NCBI RefSeq assembly: GCF_918797505.1
Contig: NC_092794.1
Coordinates: 61,613,167-61,677,166 of the forward strand
DNA: 64,000 nt
From: Bemisia tabaci
Taxonomy: Eukaryota; Arthropoda; Insecta; Hemiptera; Aleyrodidae
Direction: 5' to 3'
The first letter of the stretch is position 1. Each line of letters begins with the position of its first letter. The position numbers and the translations under genes were made by a program. The notes under the pieces were generated by a model. The model was not told where the DNA came from. It saw only the letters and a program-made list of their open reading frames with translations, and did no database searches. Below are positions 22,899 through 34,479 of this stretch, in pieces.

Positions 22899-23655
22899 CC
22901 CAATTCTCGACTCGAGGTCACAAAACCGACGATTCCGTCGATTTGGGGCAGTTTGTGGCTTAAAACTAAACATATTCTGAATCTGGAGGGTATTCTGAAC
23001 AACGTATCAAAAAATTGCATTGATATATTTTGATATATTTTTTAAATCTATGTTTAAAGACATGGTCATTAGCCAATATGCCGCTCAGTGCGCGCCTGAG
23101 CCCTGACTTGAGGTCACAAAAATGACGATTCCGTCAATTTGGGGGACCTTGGGGCTAAAAACTAAACATATTCTGAATCTGGAGGGTATTCTGAACAACA
23201 TATCAAAAAATTGCGTTGATATATTTTGATATATTTTTTTAATCTCTGTTTAAAGATATCATCACATCTCATTTATCGATCACGTAGTTGATTTCTGACA
23301 TGAAAGGACGGACACCATAATTGTCGTTAAATTTGAGGTCCAATTGAGTAGAAATCAAATAGATAATGGATTTGAAACATCATTCTAACAACTTATCAAA
23401 AAACACGGCTGAACTCATGCATGCACACTGGCTCTGTTTGGTTTCCCGTATGGCTGTTATAAAAACAAGCCAATATGCCGCGCAGTGCGCGCCTAAGCCC
23501 TGACTTGAGGTCACAAAAATGACGATTCCGTCGATTTAGGGGTCTTTAGGGCTAAAAACTAAACATATTCTGAATCTGGAAGGTATTCTGAACAACATAT
23601 CAAAAAATTGCGTTGATATATTTTGATATATTTTTTTAATCTACATTTGAAGATG
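22899..23655 (+). repeat. Three direct repeats around ACTAAACATATTCTGAATCT
   Basis: Copies at about 22909-23060, 23075-23260 and 23470-23655. Each contains CTTGAGGTCACAAAAATGAC (first copy diverged), GATTCCGTC, ACTAAACATATTCTGAATCT and a TTGATATATTTTGATATATT tail. The second and third are preceded by GCCAATATGCCGC.CAGTGCGCGCCT. Unequal spacing (190 and ~395 bp) argues for an old array with an inserted or deleted portion. Confidence 0.85.
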
Positions 23656-26210
23656 CGTATATAGAATAAATCGAATTTTTGGCATCATCAACGGAAGACC
23701 GGACTGAGAGGCCCTTAATTTAAGAATTTAAAATGATCAACATAGTTTTTGTATCGACAAACATACCTTATACCTAAACATTCTACCTTTTTCCGTTCTG
23801 AGTAGAGTAATTTCAGTTATCACCCGTCATAACATATGATGCCCGCTGCTGGATCTCTGCTAATTGTGCATCCGCGCAGGTTCCGTGATTTCCCCTCCCC
23901 CTCCCTCCACTCCAGTAGCGTTTTCGTGTCAAGAAACTACGAATTTTTTCTTCCCATCCATCCATTTCTTCAATCCAGCGGTCATTTTTATTATCCGACA
24001 AAGTCGAATTTTCGATTTTTGTCCATGGGACACTGCACTGTGCGGCGCGGCGCTCGGTGCAGCGCAGTGACCCCTCGGCCCCTCGCCCTCGCCCTCGCCT
24101 ATTCAAGATTTCCTTTTCTTTTTACTACCTGAGGAACAGCCAGTTCCTTGGTTCCATCCGCAAATATTTTAGGTCACCTGACTGGGGCCAGTCAAAGGCA
24201 TTGGCCTGACTGTACGTCATTGAACGCCTATCCTCAATGACTTGCATTCAGTTGCGATTCCTCCGACGTGATTTCTTGTGATCATATCAGGGAGGAGGAA
24301 CGCCATGTCGCGTCGCATCGTCGTGCCGTCCACTGCCTCATATAGTGTTTTCTTCCAAAGGCCTTAGTATGCTTAAGGTGGAAAGTAGGAGACACGTGGC
24401 CAATTGGCATTGCCTCATATTTAGGCAAACATATTGATTAATGGAGGCGAAAACTCAATCAAGTTTTCTTTCTTTAATTCTTGCAAATATTTTTATTGTA
24501 CTAATCTTAAAAAACAAATTTATTTATGTAAGTTCAGAATCATGATCGTTTGCAAGAATGCTGGATGAAGGCGAATAGTTAAAATCGATAACGGGAAGAA
24601 GAAAAAATCGAATTAAAATTGGGATTTTGACTGAGCTTTCATTGACATGCAAATCATTCGGTGCAATTATCAAAAAGAAACGTGCAGCACGTCAAAGTAA
24701 TAACTGTATAAATAATGATCATATAAAATCGTAAATTAAATAAGTGTATCGTGATCACACTATGGGTATTCAGTTCGGCATTTTAGGGAAAGGATTCAGT
24801 TGTGAATGAAGCATAAGTCTTGGAGAAGCTCCTGAGAAGGAAGTAATCTCATAGAATGGAAGAAAATATACATACACCAAATCACGTTAAAGATTTCGAT
24901 TAGATTTTACAAGATTTACGCACAAAATGTAGGTACATAATACTTTCTAGTTTGAAACTCATCGTTGCTCCTTTGGCGTGAGGGCGTATCTCGATTCACG
25001 AATGAGTCCCAAAAAGCATGGGTTTACATGTAAAGCAGGGTTAAGTGGAAATTGAGGTACGCCCTTACGTCAGAAGGCCGATGTCACGGGTAAAACTTGG
25101 GGTAAAAATCAGGTTGAGAAATCAGCAAAGAAATTTGAAAACAGGCATCATACCACTCTATGGATAGCTAGCTAATCGTATAACTCGGATCGACGTTATC
25201 AGATTTAAGCGTTTACCTTTTTTTAGCTATTTCGTAAAATTGCCTATTTACATAACAGCAAAAAGTAAAGGATAATTAAGGAAAAGCAAAGGGTCCCGGG
25301 AATGAGTATGTTTACTGTATGTTTACCGAGTTGGTGAAAATGGCAACGTCGTCAATGACGCCACTGAACCTAGAAATTACCGTCTCGACACTTAGGTACT
25401 GAAAAAACGTATGCCAACGATTGTTTATAAAAATCTTGCAATTACGGTGAAATTGGTGGTATTAATGTTACACAGGAATCGCGGGGCAATCCCCCTCCCT
25501 CTTTTCCAAAAATTGATCGACTTCTCAATTAACGGCCGATACGTACACTTTACTGTCTAGACCCCCTGAAATGAATGGAATAAAATGAGGCATTCATAGG
25601 CATATCACATGAATTACTTAGTATACTGTCCAGTTTTACAGTCTTAATATTGTCCAGGAAAGCGTTAGTTTTTCCGGAGTAAATGAAAATAACAGCTTTA
25701 TCACTTAAAGCACCGAATCCAGATCAAAATTCTGCGTTCGTAGACATGCAGCAATGTTCATTTTAACGGAATTTTATTTTTGAAATTTTTCGGGTTCTTT
25801 GAAAAATTGTGGGTTTTGCACCCTTTGAGTTATAGACGATCGCACACCCCCCACTTGCTCGAAAACGCTGCTACGCGGTGCCGATGCTACAGCATGAGTC
25901 GCTGTTAAAGGAATCCAAGGTCTTGGTTGTAGGGCAGTGAACTCCGTCAAAGACATTTTTAAAAGATCCGCGCATGAGAATCCATTCATGATAAATTTAG
26001 GTAAAGGCCCATAGCATCAGGGATATTGTGTGGAAGAAACAAAGGAAGCCGCAGCTCGACCGGACAGACAAAAGAATAGCGCGGCGCGAGCCGCGAAAGG
26101 AATGCGTGGGGCAAATGGTTGATTATAATAATCAAAACTTGTTTTACGTTTGTCAACACTGTAAGTAGTTCTGATTAGTTACGTAGATGGCGCTCGAATC
26201 AGTACGTTTT
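23656..26210. other. No gene recognised
   Basis: A GC-rich patch (23860-24110) with a poor open frame on both strands, then A+T-rich sequence. A 71-codon minus frame (25774-25989) is unsupported. A direct echo ACGTCAG/GGCGTGAGGGCGTATCTC near 24985 and 25060 is weak. Confidence 0.4.
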
Positions 26211-26513
26211 TAAGTTCCGACAATGATTACAATTTCAGTCGGAGAGAAAATCATCTTGCTACCATCATTATCGGGACTCCCTTAAAATTGTGAATTTGAT
26301 GAGAGTTGTTTAAATTAGGATCAAAGTAAACATAATTTCAGAGATGGGAGGAAGCTACTCTTCAACGTCATACGTAATTTCCCTGTATTTCGACATTTTA
26401 CTCATGGATTTTGCCTGAAAACACTGTCGGGACCCGAGTGAGGTCCCGACAATGATAGGGAGTCCCGACAGTGCGGTCCGTAGACGACGCTAAGTCCCGA
26501 CAATGATAGCTAC
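26211..26513 (+). mobile_element. Shorter copy of the CCCGACAATGATAG element
   Basis: Matches the left half of 14473-15262: GTCGGAGAGAAAATCATCTTG, TATCGGGACTCCCTTAAAAT and the GCTACTCTTCA region. It then carries clustered TCCCGACAATGATAG/TCCCGACAGTGCGGTCCGTAG motifs and is followed at 26515-26592 by a CT microsatellite like the one at 13180. Confidence 0.7.
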
Positions 26514-26664
26514 TTCATCTCTCCCTCTCTCCCCCCCTCTCTCCCCCTCCATCTCTCCCTCTCTCCCCCTCTCTCTCCCTCTCCCTCTCTCTGAAACCTT
26601 ATAATTACGGCGCCTGATGATCCTTTAATTTGAAAACCAATCTATACAGATACACATTCATTTC

Positions 26665-26991
26665 TCAATGATGAAAACGTGAGCCAAATATGCATGATTT
26701 TTTACAATTATATTCAGGTGCTATTGCATTTGCCTGTTTCGCTGCACCTGCTGATTGCTTTTGTTTTTTAAGTGTACGGTGTATTTTTTCTAATATGTAA
26801 CTTAACAATGTAGCCACCAACTGTACTTTAGGTAATGCTCTGTGGATGGGATGGAGTTCCTGCAATGCATTATAAAATTGTAAAAAAAGTATACATCTTT
26901 GGCTCACGTTTTTAGCATTTATCATTATATATAGATGCAAAATACGGCTGAACAACTTTTCACATACACTGCCCTTGCGATAAGCTTAAAA
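26665..26991 (-). CDS. Hypothetical open frame, possible exon
   Basis: On the minus strand a frame is open from about 26991 (after a plausible acceptor CTTTTAAG) to a stop at 26665, roughly 108 codons. The peptide contains VSQRCILFLQFYNALQELH and KIHRTLKKQKQSAGAAKQ, a hydrophobic and then basic pattern that looks protein-like. The first ATG in frame is at about 26925. It does not overlap a recognised repeat. No family recognised and no partner exons found. Chance remains possible. Confidence 0.25.
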
Positions 26992-27130
26992 GCTTGATAT
27001 TCGAAAAAGTAAAAGTAAAGTGCTAGATCAGTATCTGATACATATGCACAGTCTATGAATATGATGCACAGTCTTTGAAATTCTGAAAGATTTTTCAAAA
27101 TCATAAGCGTGCGACTTCCGCCATAGATTC

Positions 27131-27346
27131 GTCACCTTCTGGCCAAAGTATCACGAATGTCATGCGAGGTCTGAGAATTTCCGCCGCTATTTTATTTTTT
27201 ATCAAAGGAATTGTTGGTTGAGTCTGTTTGAAAATTTCACTGAATTTTATCGGCAGCACAAAGAAAATTCAGTGAAATTTTTGAACAGCTTCGTTGACAA
27301 ATTTCTCCGTAAAAAATAAAATGGCGGCGGAAATTTTGAAAAAGTG
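27131..27346. mobile_element. MITE H (GTCACCTTCTGGCC), right-truncated copy
   Basis: Starts GTCACCTTCTGGCCAAAGTA. The centre is a palindrome: GAAAATTTCACTGAATTTTA then TCGGCAGCACAAAG then AAATTCAGTGAAATTTTTGA. The outer arm includes CCGCCGCTATTTTATTTTTT opposite AAAATAAAATGGCGGCGG. Full copies lie at 44371-44623 and 45635-45863. Confidence 0.85.
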
Positions 27347-27798
27347 CTGAAAGTCCTCTATTGTTTGAGATAAATGACGTTAAATACTGGTATTTATGTG
27401 ATCAATTAATTCGACGTTCAACTCACTAGTTGAGGTGCTTTGAAGACAACGCGCATAAGTGCAGTTTTTGCTATTTCGTGAAATACGTGCCTGAAGTTTC
27501 GGAAGTACGTGGATCCTTAAGGCGAAAAGCAACCGATCTGCGGAAGAAAGTTCAAACTGACTATTTTATGCTTAAGAATTGGAATTTAGGAGCTCCTTTT
27601 TCACAGAATGTGCACTAAGACTAGCTTTACTTGACATCATTAATAACTCAATTTTTTTCAAAATCTGCACTTATGCGCCCCGCTCTCCAAGCCCCTCAAT
27701 TGATCACGCTGCGAGAGCGAGGTGCACTGGTGTACATAAAATGAAAAACAACATATCTAATGACACATTTGCCAGGGAAAATATGATATCCAAGAGTG

Positions 27799-28117
27799 CC
27801 CAAGCAGCAGTGATCGCGATAAATGGCGATTATATCGTGGCAATTTATCGCAATACTATTGAATAAAAAATTGCGATTTATGGCGCTTAAATCGCTATGC
27901 ATCGCAATTTTTTGTTCTATAAAATCGCGATCAATTTCCGTTGATATAATCGAGATTAAATCGCCATATGTCAGGATTTTTTTTGCGATTATATCGGGAT
28001 AGATTTTTATCATAACATGATCGAGGATAATCGCTCAGATGTTGATGATCTTAGCGATTTTATCGCCGACAAAATCGCAACAAATCGCGATTTTTCCGTT
28101 GAAAAATGCTACTTGGG
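27799..28117. mobile_element. MITE with ATCGCGAT-rich interior
   Basis: Ends CCCAAGCAGCA and TGCTACTTGGG (10 of 11 paired). The interior is a degenerate array of TCGCGAT, AAATCGC and TTATATCG motifs on both strands, so it can fold in many registers. Comparable in design to the TTCGAATA-rich MITE at 57941. Its right end is overlapped by spurious frames. Confidence 0.75.
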
Positions 28118-28538
28118 TGTGGGGAGTGGCTAAGCTCATTCAGTTCCGCATTAAACGAGTGGAATAAACTCGCTGCGCCGATATGAAAAAATACCGCTAC
28201 GAGAATAGAATTAAAGCTTGATATTCCCAAACGCGGGCTGTTTTGCAATATTTGTAGCGAGTGTACGACGAAGGCATTATTGCTCGGATATCGAGGACGC
28301 GCAACAAGAACCCAAGCGCGGCAAAATTGAGAGGCGTCAATCAGCAACAGGTGTTGGGATCGATTATCATCGGGATGAACCGCAGTTGACAAATCTCAAA
28401 ACGGGCCGGGGAAATATCAAGCTCCTCGGAGCCTCATCGAACCAACGATACTGAAAATATGATGGCACCAAGGACAATGCATCATAGCGACCCCGCATTC
28501 AACAATCTAAACAATGTGATAAACGGATTCAATGACCA

Positions 28539-28955
28539 CACTGAAAAAAAAATTTCGGTGTATTTACTAAGAAAAGGGTAAAATTACCAAGAATTCAGGG
28601 TTCTATTTGATCCCAGTTTTTTCTTGGTAAAATTACCATTTATGGAATTGGTGATTTTACCGAGAAACCTCGGTAAAATTATTGAACTTTCTCGGTTATT
28701 TTACTGGACCTTGGTAAAAACGTCAATATTTTTTATCGACTGCGGTAGAATTACCGAGATAAAATGGCAAAGTTACCGGGAATTGATTACCAATAAAAGT
28801 GGTATTCTTACCTGAAAAAAAAACAGTAAAAATACCGGTTTTTAGGTAAGCTTACCAGTCTGTCTTGGTAAAATTACCAATCATTGGTAAAAAAAAGTGA
28901 GATGGTAAAGGTACCAACGGACCTTGGTAAAAACGCCGAAAATTTTTTTTCAGTG
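28539..28955. mobile_element. MITE with CACTGAAAAAAAAATTTCGG ends and GGTAAAATTACC interior
   Basis: Terminal inverted repeats CACTGAAAAAAAAATTTCGG and CCGAAAATTTTTTTTCAGTG. The interior contains many copies of the palindrome-like GGTAAAATTACC or GGTAAAxTTACCxA on both strands. The ends (CACTG plus an A run) resemble those of the elements at 29842 and 30833, suggesting one superfamily. Confidence 0.8.
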
Positions 28956-29299
28956 CACGTCATTCGATATAATATCGAACTCTGTGGTTCGAACCGAAAC
29001 AAATTACATAACCTCATGCACGAATTCTTTGTGAGTTAATTTTGTTAATTCATTACAATTTAGTCATTGACAGGTCATGAATAAATTAATGACTCATTAA
29101 GCATGAGAAATTTCGATTGCAAGCAACATTTAGACACATTATACCATGGCACGAAGGGCGCGAATCAGAGACAAGGTTGTGTGTTTGTTTATAATAGAAC
29201 CATGGCGTAGCCACTAAATCGGTTTCAGAAGAGGAGGAAAATAAAAATGATGGTTGATGGGTGACTGGTCAAGCATAAAGTTAGTCAAATCATGAATGA

Positions 29300-29662
29300 G
29301 TTAGATGTGCTGAACCGATTGCCCTTGCCATATCCTTTTTGTCATCTTTGTCTGTAGCTTTGTCGATCTACTTCAACAATCAGCCCGCAGTATGGTAATT
29401 CTAGTACGGTAATTATCACTTATTGTTATTCCAGAATGTAAATTACAACAGCTCAATCTGGTTCAACAATCAGAAACGTGTTGTTCACGCAGCCGTGGAA
29501 GCACCACTACAAATAAGACAAACGGAACCAGCGCAATATTGAACTAGAGCAAGGGAAACGATCCGCGTTGGTGACGGCCCAGAGATACAATTATTCGTAC
29601 TTGATGGATGTCCTTGTAGCATCTGCTAAATTGAAGGCGTGATGGCGAGCGATGTGAACTCG
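29300..29662 (-). repeat. Dispersed repeat G, reverse copy, near full length
   Basis: Reverse complement of the repeat at 39447-39795, from CGCCATCACGCCTTCAATTT (29643 side) to the GATCGACAAAGCTACAGACA region at 29345-29370. This copy and 39447 show that the GATAGACAAAG arm at 10330 belongs with the same repeat. Confidence 0.8.
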
Positions 29663-29841
29663 GAGTGCTTCGCTCTATGCTGTTAGTGAATGAGGTGTCA
29701 CTCAGACACGGGAGGTTGTATTAGTAGGCGTATATCTAGCAAGTTCCATGTCAATTTGACTCGGCGTGGAATCTAAGGGTTAAAAATCCCAGCTCATATT
29801 TTATTTCTTTAAGAGGAGATAAATTAAACTTAATTCCTCGA

Positions 29842-30052
29842 CACTGAAAACAAAAAAGATTGGTAGAATTTACCATTTCTTCACGCTGTGTCTCACACGG
29901 CGTCGATTCAGAGTCAATTCTGCCAGAAAAAAGGTAAACGTTACTATATACTGGTACAGGTTACCATTCCTCTGGCAGAATCGACTTTGAATTCACGCTG
30001 TGTAAAATACAGCAGGGAGGAATGGTAAATTCTACCAATCTTCTTTTTCATT
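29842..30052. mobile_element. Palindromic MITE, GATTGGTAGAATTTACCATT arms
   Basis: Left end CACTGAAAACAAAAAAGATT with GGTAGAATTTACCATT; right end AATGGTAAATTCTACC with AATCTTCTTTTTCATTG. An inner pair (CACGCTGTGT ... and GTCGATTCAGAGTCAATTCTG opposite CAGAATCGACTTTGAATTC) extends the hairpin nearly to the centre. Confidence 0.85.
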
Positions 30053-30832
30053 GGAAGTTTCCACAGATTTTTCTTCTCGGAGAGACGGGAAATCTTGTCA
30101 GTTTTCAAGAGCTGCCGTTAGTAGTTTTACATTTAAAAAGGAGAGTATAACAGGAAGTTGTAGACCTTTCTCAGTGGACCATCTCTGAACATATAACAAA
30201 GGATCAGGTGCGTGATGACAGGATGTAGCGTTTGGAACGGACGAGTTGGCACGGAATGGCTACCAATTATAGTGGTACTCTAAGCCCGTAGGTATATGAA
30301 ATTTTTGCAAGGGTAAATCCACGGCGGCCCTAAAAGGCGGCATAACGATTTCCCGCGAAATTCAATTAGGCTCAGGCCCGAGACAGGCTGCGAGCTCACA
30401 CGGAATATTTTAACGATCCCCGGCCTGTTTTATGGGCTCGCCGGAAGGAGTGATGGTGCATCTCCAAATACCCTGAAATAACGAGGACGTCGCGTCGCCT
30501 CATTCTGCGCACAACAGACCGCATTCGGATGAATCAGAGCTTGTATTATGTCCTCTTTATGGCGTTTCTCGGCGGCTGATTCCTATGAGAGAAGGACTGC
30601 AGTTAATCCTGACCTGAGATATAGACTTTTTTCATCCTGCCTTTTTACAAGTTCCCCATTCATTGTCCTTATCGATGCTATTGATAAAATGAATAAACAT
30701 TTCACTGAGCTATACTCTAGTAAAAATTCTACGCATTCTTTCTCCTTTTCATTATGTCAGCCGAGGGTTGTTTAAATTTCGATTTAATGGCAGTACAACG
30801 GTGTCATATGGATCTAGTCTATCAGAAAAGAA
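30053..30832. other. No gene recognised
   Basis: Contains a GC-rich patch (30330-30540). A 75-codon frame at 30548-30775 starts with ATG (MSSLWRF) but has no support beyond being open. Confidence 0.4.
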
Positions 30833-31060
30833 CACTGAAAAAAAAAACACATTGGATCTAGAGTCCAGACTCTTGAAAACATTGACAAGAAAAAATACTC
30901 TTGATTCAATCGGATTTTTGCTTGAATCAAAACGAAATCCGCTTAAATTAAGAGGCTTGGTTCTTGATTTAAGCTAGATTCTGACTGAATCAAGAGTACT
31001 TTTTCTTGTCGATGTTTTTAAGAGTCTGGACTCTAGATCTAATGTGTTTTTTTTCCGGTG
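30833..31060. mobile_element. MITE I (GATCTAGAGTCCAGACTC), copy 1
   Basis: The ends CACTGAAAAAAAAAACACAT and ATGTGTTTTTTTTCCGGTG flank long arms: GATCTAGAGTCCAGACTCTT opposite AAGAGTCTGGACTCTAGATC, then GACAAGAAAAAATACTCTTG opposite CAAGAGTACTTTTTCTTGTC. The whole ~228-bp element is one imperfect hairpin. Other copies: 43312-43535 and three in tandem at 53652-54322. Confidence 0.9.
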
Positions 31061-31159
31061 AACCAACCCAAATTTTCAAAAAATTTAGTTAAGGATGTTT
31101 TTTAGTTTCACTAGCCGTAAATTTTCTCCTGTCAAAAAGTGAAAGTCTAAATGCAGAAA

Positions 31160-31300
31160 TTTTTTTTGTAAAAAGAAGGGTTAAAGTTTACTTCTTACAC
31201 TGAGCCTTACGCAGGAATACAACTTCAAACCTCTTCTCAGTTTCAACTTAATATGGGTTGGTTCCCTTCTGATGAACTTCAAAATGTCGTAATTCAGGCT
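31160..31300 (-). repeat. Dispersed repeat fragment, inverted partner at 53380-53640
   Basis: The reverse complement matches 53390-53600: CCAACTTAAGGTTGAAACTG, AGAGGTTTGA, TTATTCCTCC and AACTTTAACCC. Both copies lie immediately beside MITE I copies, so the two repeats may have moved or duplicated together, or MITE I may insert preferentially here. Confidence 0.65.
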
Positions 31301-31797
31301 CGGTTATAAAAAATGTCCTTTTTTCACAGATCGACGATTTTTTACAGCTATGTGACTCAATTGTTTCATGTTTAAACCGACTTGGAAGTTGCACACCATC
31401 GTTCCCCAGGCAAAAGGACGCAACTCTATCCCAAGGTCGCAAAATTGACTTAAATAATACAATTTTTTACAACGATATACCTGCTTGATTTTTTCTCAAA
31501 ATTTTTCTGATTTCTATGAGGTCGGAAGAAAGATTATAGGAAATTTTCAGTGAAAAATGCCCGAGATTCTCCCGGTAAAAGTGCAATTTTTGAGGAAAAA
31601 TTTGGCAAAATTGGAATGTAGTTACGTCTTCTCGTAAGAGAAACGACGTTTTGTGAAAACACTAGAATAACTGTTAGGATATCTCACTCTGATCCTTGTT
31701 TTCATTATACTTATCGCAAAGTGGATTATATTTTGCAATAATGAACCTTTATCTCTGGCTCTTCCGTAAAAGCACGAATCTGCATAGTGCCGTACTA

Positions 31798-32038
31798 AGC
31801 AAGAACGCCATATAAGCCTTCAGACGTTGCCAAGTTTCCTCCAATAAAACCCAAATTTACTGGGAAAATTGCGAATATTATTTTCCAAAATTTTCAGACA
31901 ATTTTGTACGCAATTTAATCTAAAATATCTGAAAATTACAAGGAAAAATATGAATGAATGTCGTCAAAAATACATGTTTTATCAAGGGAAAATTGGCAAC
32001 TCTCGAATGTTCATATGGCGTTCTTCCTTAGTACAGCA
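31798..32038. mobile_element. MITE, TGCCGTGCTAAGG family, copy 2, with possible 6-bp TSD
   Basis: Starts TGCCGTACTAAGCAAGAACG and ends with the near reverse complement CGTTCTTCCTTAGTACAGCA. GCATAG occurs on both sides (31792-31797 and 32039-32044), consistent with a 6-bp target duplication, though six bases could match by chance. Confidence 0.8.
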
Positions 32039-32299
32039 GCATAGGCAAACCAATAGGATATGTGTTGTTTCTAAAATGAGCCAGAATGAGGTGGCTCCTT
32101 GTTGCTTAATGTGCTCCAGATGACGTTCAAATATTTTAGTCTTTCTGACCTTGCGACTGTTACAGAAGTGGGAGTAAAACATCCGGAAGAGCGGATTTTT
32201 GATTTTTTTTTTACATTGAAAATATTACTTCATTTTAAAAACATTTACATTTCTATAACGTAGCAAATATTTGTAAGAGCTTTTCTAATCGATGACATT

Positions 32300-33226
32300 G
32301 AAAGGGGCTAAAACTCGCCCGGCAACGCACTTGACACGGGCTCGCTCTGGGGGCGTAAAGAGCGTGAATGTTTCGGGGGCGCCTAAAAGGCGAGGTCTCC
32401 ACCAATCCGCGAATTTTAGGAGCCACGGATAGCTCACATGGTTGAATGATGACAAGACAACAATTGATTGATTAAATGAATGATTGATTGATTTAATAAT
32501 CATAGACAGAATACACGAATCAAATTTCAGAACAACGAAACCGAAAAACACAACTAAATCTTCTTCAAAATCTTCCAAACTTCCAAAAACTCTCCAAAAC
32601 AACCGAAACTCAAAAATAGACAAAAACTACAGCTAGCACACCAGGACTTGGCGGGGGCAACGGTCGGACGACTCTAATGTGCTGATCCTCTATGCCGGGG
32701 GTCTCGCGGAGGCTGCTGACGAATTTTCACTCAAAACGTTGACGGAAGGGTTGAACCGCACTCAGTGACTTGGCGGGGGCAACGGTCGGGCGACTCTAAT
32801 GTGCTGATCCTCTATTCCAGAGGTCTACGGAGGTTGATTCGACACCGCCGAAAAACACTTTGAGGACTCAGGGATGGAATTTTACGTGCACCTGGACATT
32901 ACACGGAATCGCGACATTTCCCATCCCGGCGAACATGAGCGACTGACTTTAGAAATTTTCCTGAAAACGCACGTCACGTGCACCGCCGCTTCCTACGTCC
33001 CGCGCGTCCTGCCCTTTTACGCCAATAGCATCTCACGAAAAGTGCTGATCAATCTAGGGCTGGCCGCGGTTCACACGGGAAACAAGAGCAAAATCTAACC
33101 TATGACGTCACAACATTTCCTCCTCGCTGAGCCGCTGTCCGGCAAGCGATCCGCGCTATTCTCCCAGTACAAGGAGAAAATGAATAATTTTTAAGTTTAG
33201 GGCTCAATTTTCGTTTCAACATCGAT
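32300..33226 (+). other. ~930-bp insertion (or segment lost from the other copy)
   Basis: Sequence present only in this copy of the large repeat. It has GC-rich ends and a direct repeat, ACTTGGCGGGGGCAACGGTC, at 32646 and 32768 (period 122 bp). No terminal inverted repeats or target duplication were found, so the direction of the event is open. Confidence 0.6.
32838..33098 (+). CDS. Hypothetical open frame inside the insertion
   Basis: Open for 86 codons, ATG at 32874 (74 aa). The peptide contains HLDITRNRDISHPGEHERL and VTCTAASYVPRVLPFYANS, with a composition less A+T-driven than its surroundings. It sits in the segment that interrupts the dispersed repeat, so it may be cargo or a fragment of a mobile element's gene. 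No family recognised. Confidence 0.22.
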   Translation, partial: FDTAEKHFEDSGMEFYVHLDITRNRDISHPGEHERLTLEIFLKTHVTCTAASYVPRVLPFYANSISRKVLINLGLAAVHTGNKSKI

Positions 33227-34053
33227 ATCTCAATGAGCCGCAGTTGGGTTGAAAAAACTATACAAAAAGTATAAAAGAGAGGAAAAATCAAGAAGCAAGC
33301 AATCTTTGATTTTAATCTATTCATAGATCGATCTTTTAGAGTCAAATACGTCCAATTTTGAGAATTTGCCTCCGCGTACACCAGAAAAAGCACAAAATAT
33401 GAAGAATAAATGAAAGTGCTGTGGGAATAATCAAATTTGACACGGAACCACCTTAATATTTACAAACAACACATTTTATTCACCTTTAATACATATTCTT
33501 TCCCTCTAATTTAAATAAGAATAATCCATGGAGAGTGTGCAAACATTTCAAAAGCATGAGTTGAAAAACGCTGACTCCGTGAGTTTAAATATTAGAGCCG
33601 AACACACAGCGGCGGCGTGCTGCCAGCGCGATACACGCACTGGCGCCTACAAACCTAACAGGGATACTTCACACACTGCGCAATGCGTGAGGTATCCCAG
33701 TTAGGTTTGTAGGCGCTACATCACGCGCTGCGCAATGCGTGAAGTATCCCAGTTAGGTTTGTAGGCGCTAATGCGCGTTGCCTGCCGACGGCCAGCCGCC
33801 ACCCCGCAGCGTGCCGCGGCGCGGCGCTTCAAGCAACTATTTCGCAACAGAGATGTTGCGCAGTATCATACGAAATTGAATTTGCTCCAACATATTAAGG
33901 ATAAGAGGCATCCTTTAAGAGTATTGAGCTTCCCTCGCAAAATAAACCCAGATACTATGGCACGAAAAGAGAGAGTGGCGACAGCCACTTCCGGACCAGA
34001 TAATGACGCCCTACTGAGGGGCTGTTAAAAGAAGGTAGCAAACGCACTCTTAG

Positions 34054-34190
34054 ACATTTAAATGGGCGTATTTCTATCAAACGGAACTATGTGCATTATG
34101 ACGTGAGCCCTGTTATGCAATATTCTTATGGGTCTCAGGGTTCATGTTTTAGTGCACATAGTTCCGTTTGGCAGAAATACGTCCAAATGT
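34054..34190. mobile_element. Short palindromic MITE (family with 6184-6323), better copy
   Basis: Ends ACATTTAAATGGGCGTATTT and AAATACGTCCAAATGT; inner arms CGGAACTATGTGCA and TGCACATAGTTCCG; loop with GAGCCC and GGGTCTC dyads. A 47-bp piece of the central loop occurs alone at 35911-35957. Confidence 0.85.
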
Positions 34191-34479
34191 ACTTGAGGGC
34201 TTTTGAGCATCGGTCTCGATCGCAGCTAGGGGTGGAACGAGGAGGATACCGGGGGAGGGGGGGAGGCTGCTCCTGCTCAGCAGTCTACTTGGCCTCTCCA
34301 AGAAATGTGAGAAAGTTTGCGAAGTATGTGCGTGACATATCTTTCATCTTCAGAATTGTGATTCAATCAATACGTCGCTCAGAATCGCTCAAAACTGCTC
34401 CTGAGCCGACATAATTTGTCAAAATTTCACCGGGGAGGCACGGAGGCCCCCGAGAACAGAGCGCAGCGTGACATGAAAC

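Larger units (their letters stand above)
32205..33958 (+). repeat. Large dispersed repeat, copy 1, interrupted (partner 62640-63380)
   Basis: Parts 32205-32299 and 33227-33958 align with the continuous copy at 62640-63380. Landmarks: AACATTTACATTT with ATATTTGTAA, then CTCAATGAGCCGCAGTTG, GACACGGAACCACC, GAGTGTGCAAACATTTCAAA, the GC-rich hairpin with CCTACAAACCTAA, and CAGAGATGTTGCGCAGTAT. The 3' GC-rich hairpin here has an extra internal duplication (33664-33711 and 33712-33771). Between the parts sit ~930 bp absent from the other copy. Confidence 0.85.

Noticed and set aside
28060..28454. Overlapping 110- and 78-codon frames on opposite strands
   Set aside because: They overlap each other and the minus-strand one enters the ATCGCGAT MITE. 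Neither has splice or family support, although the region could be re-examined with transcripts.
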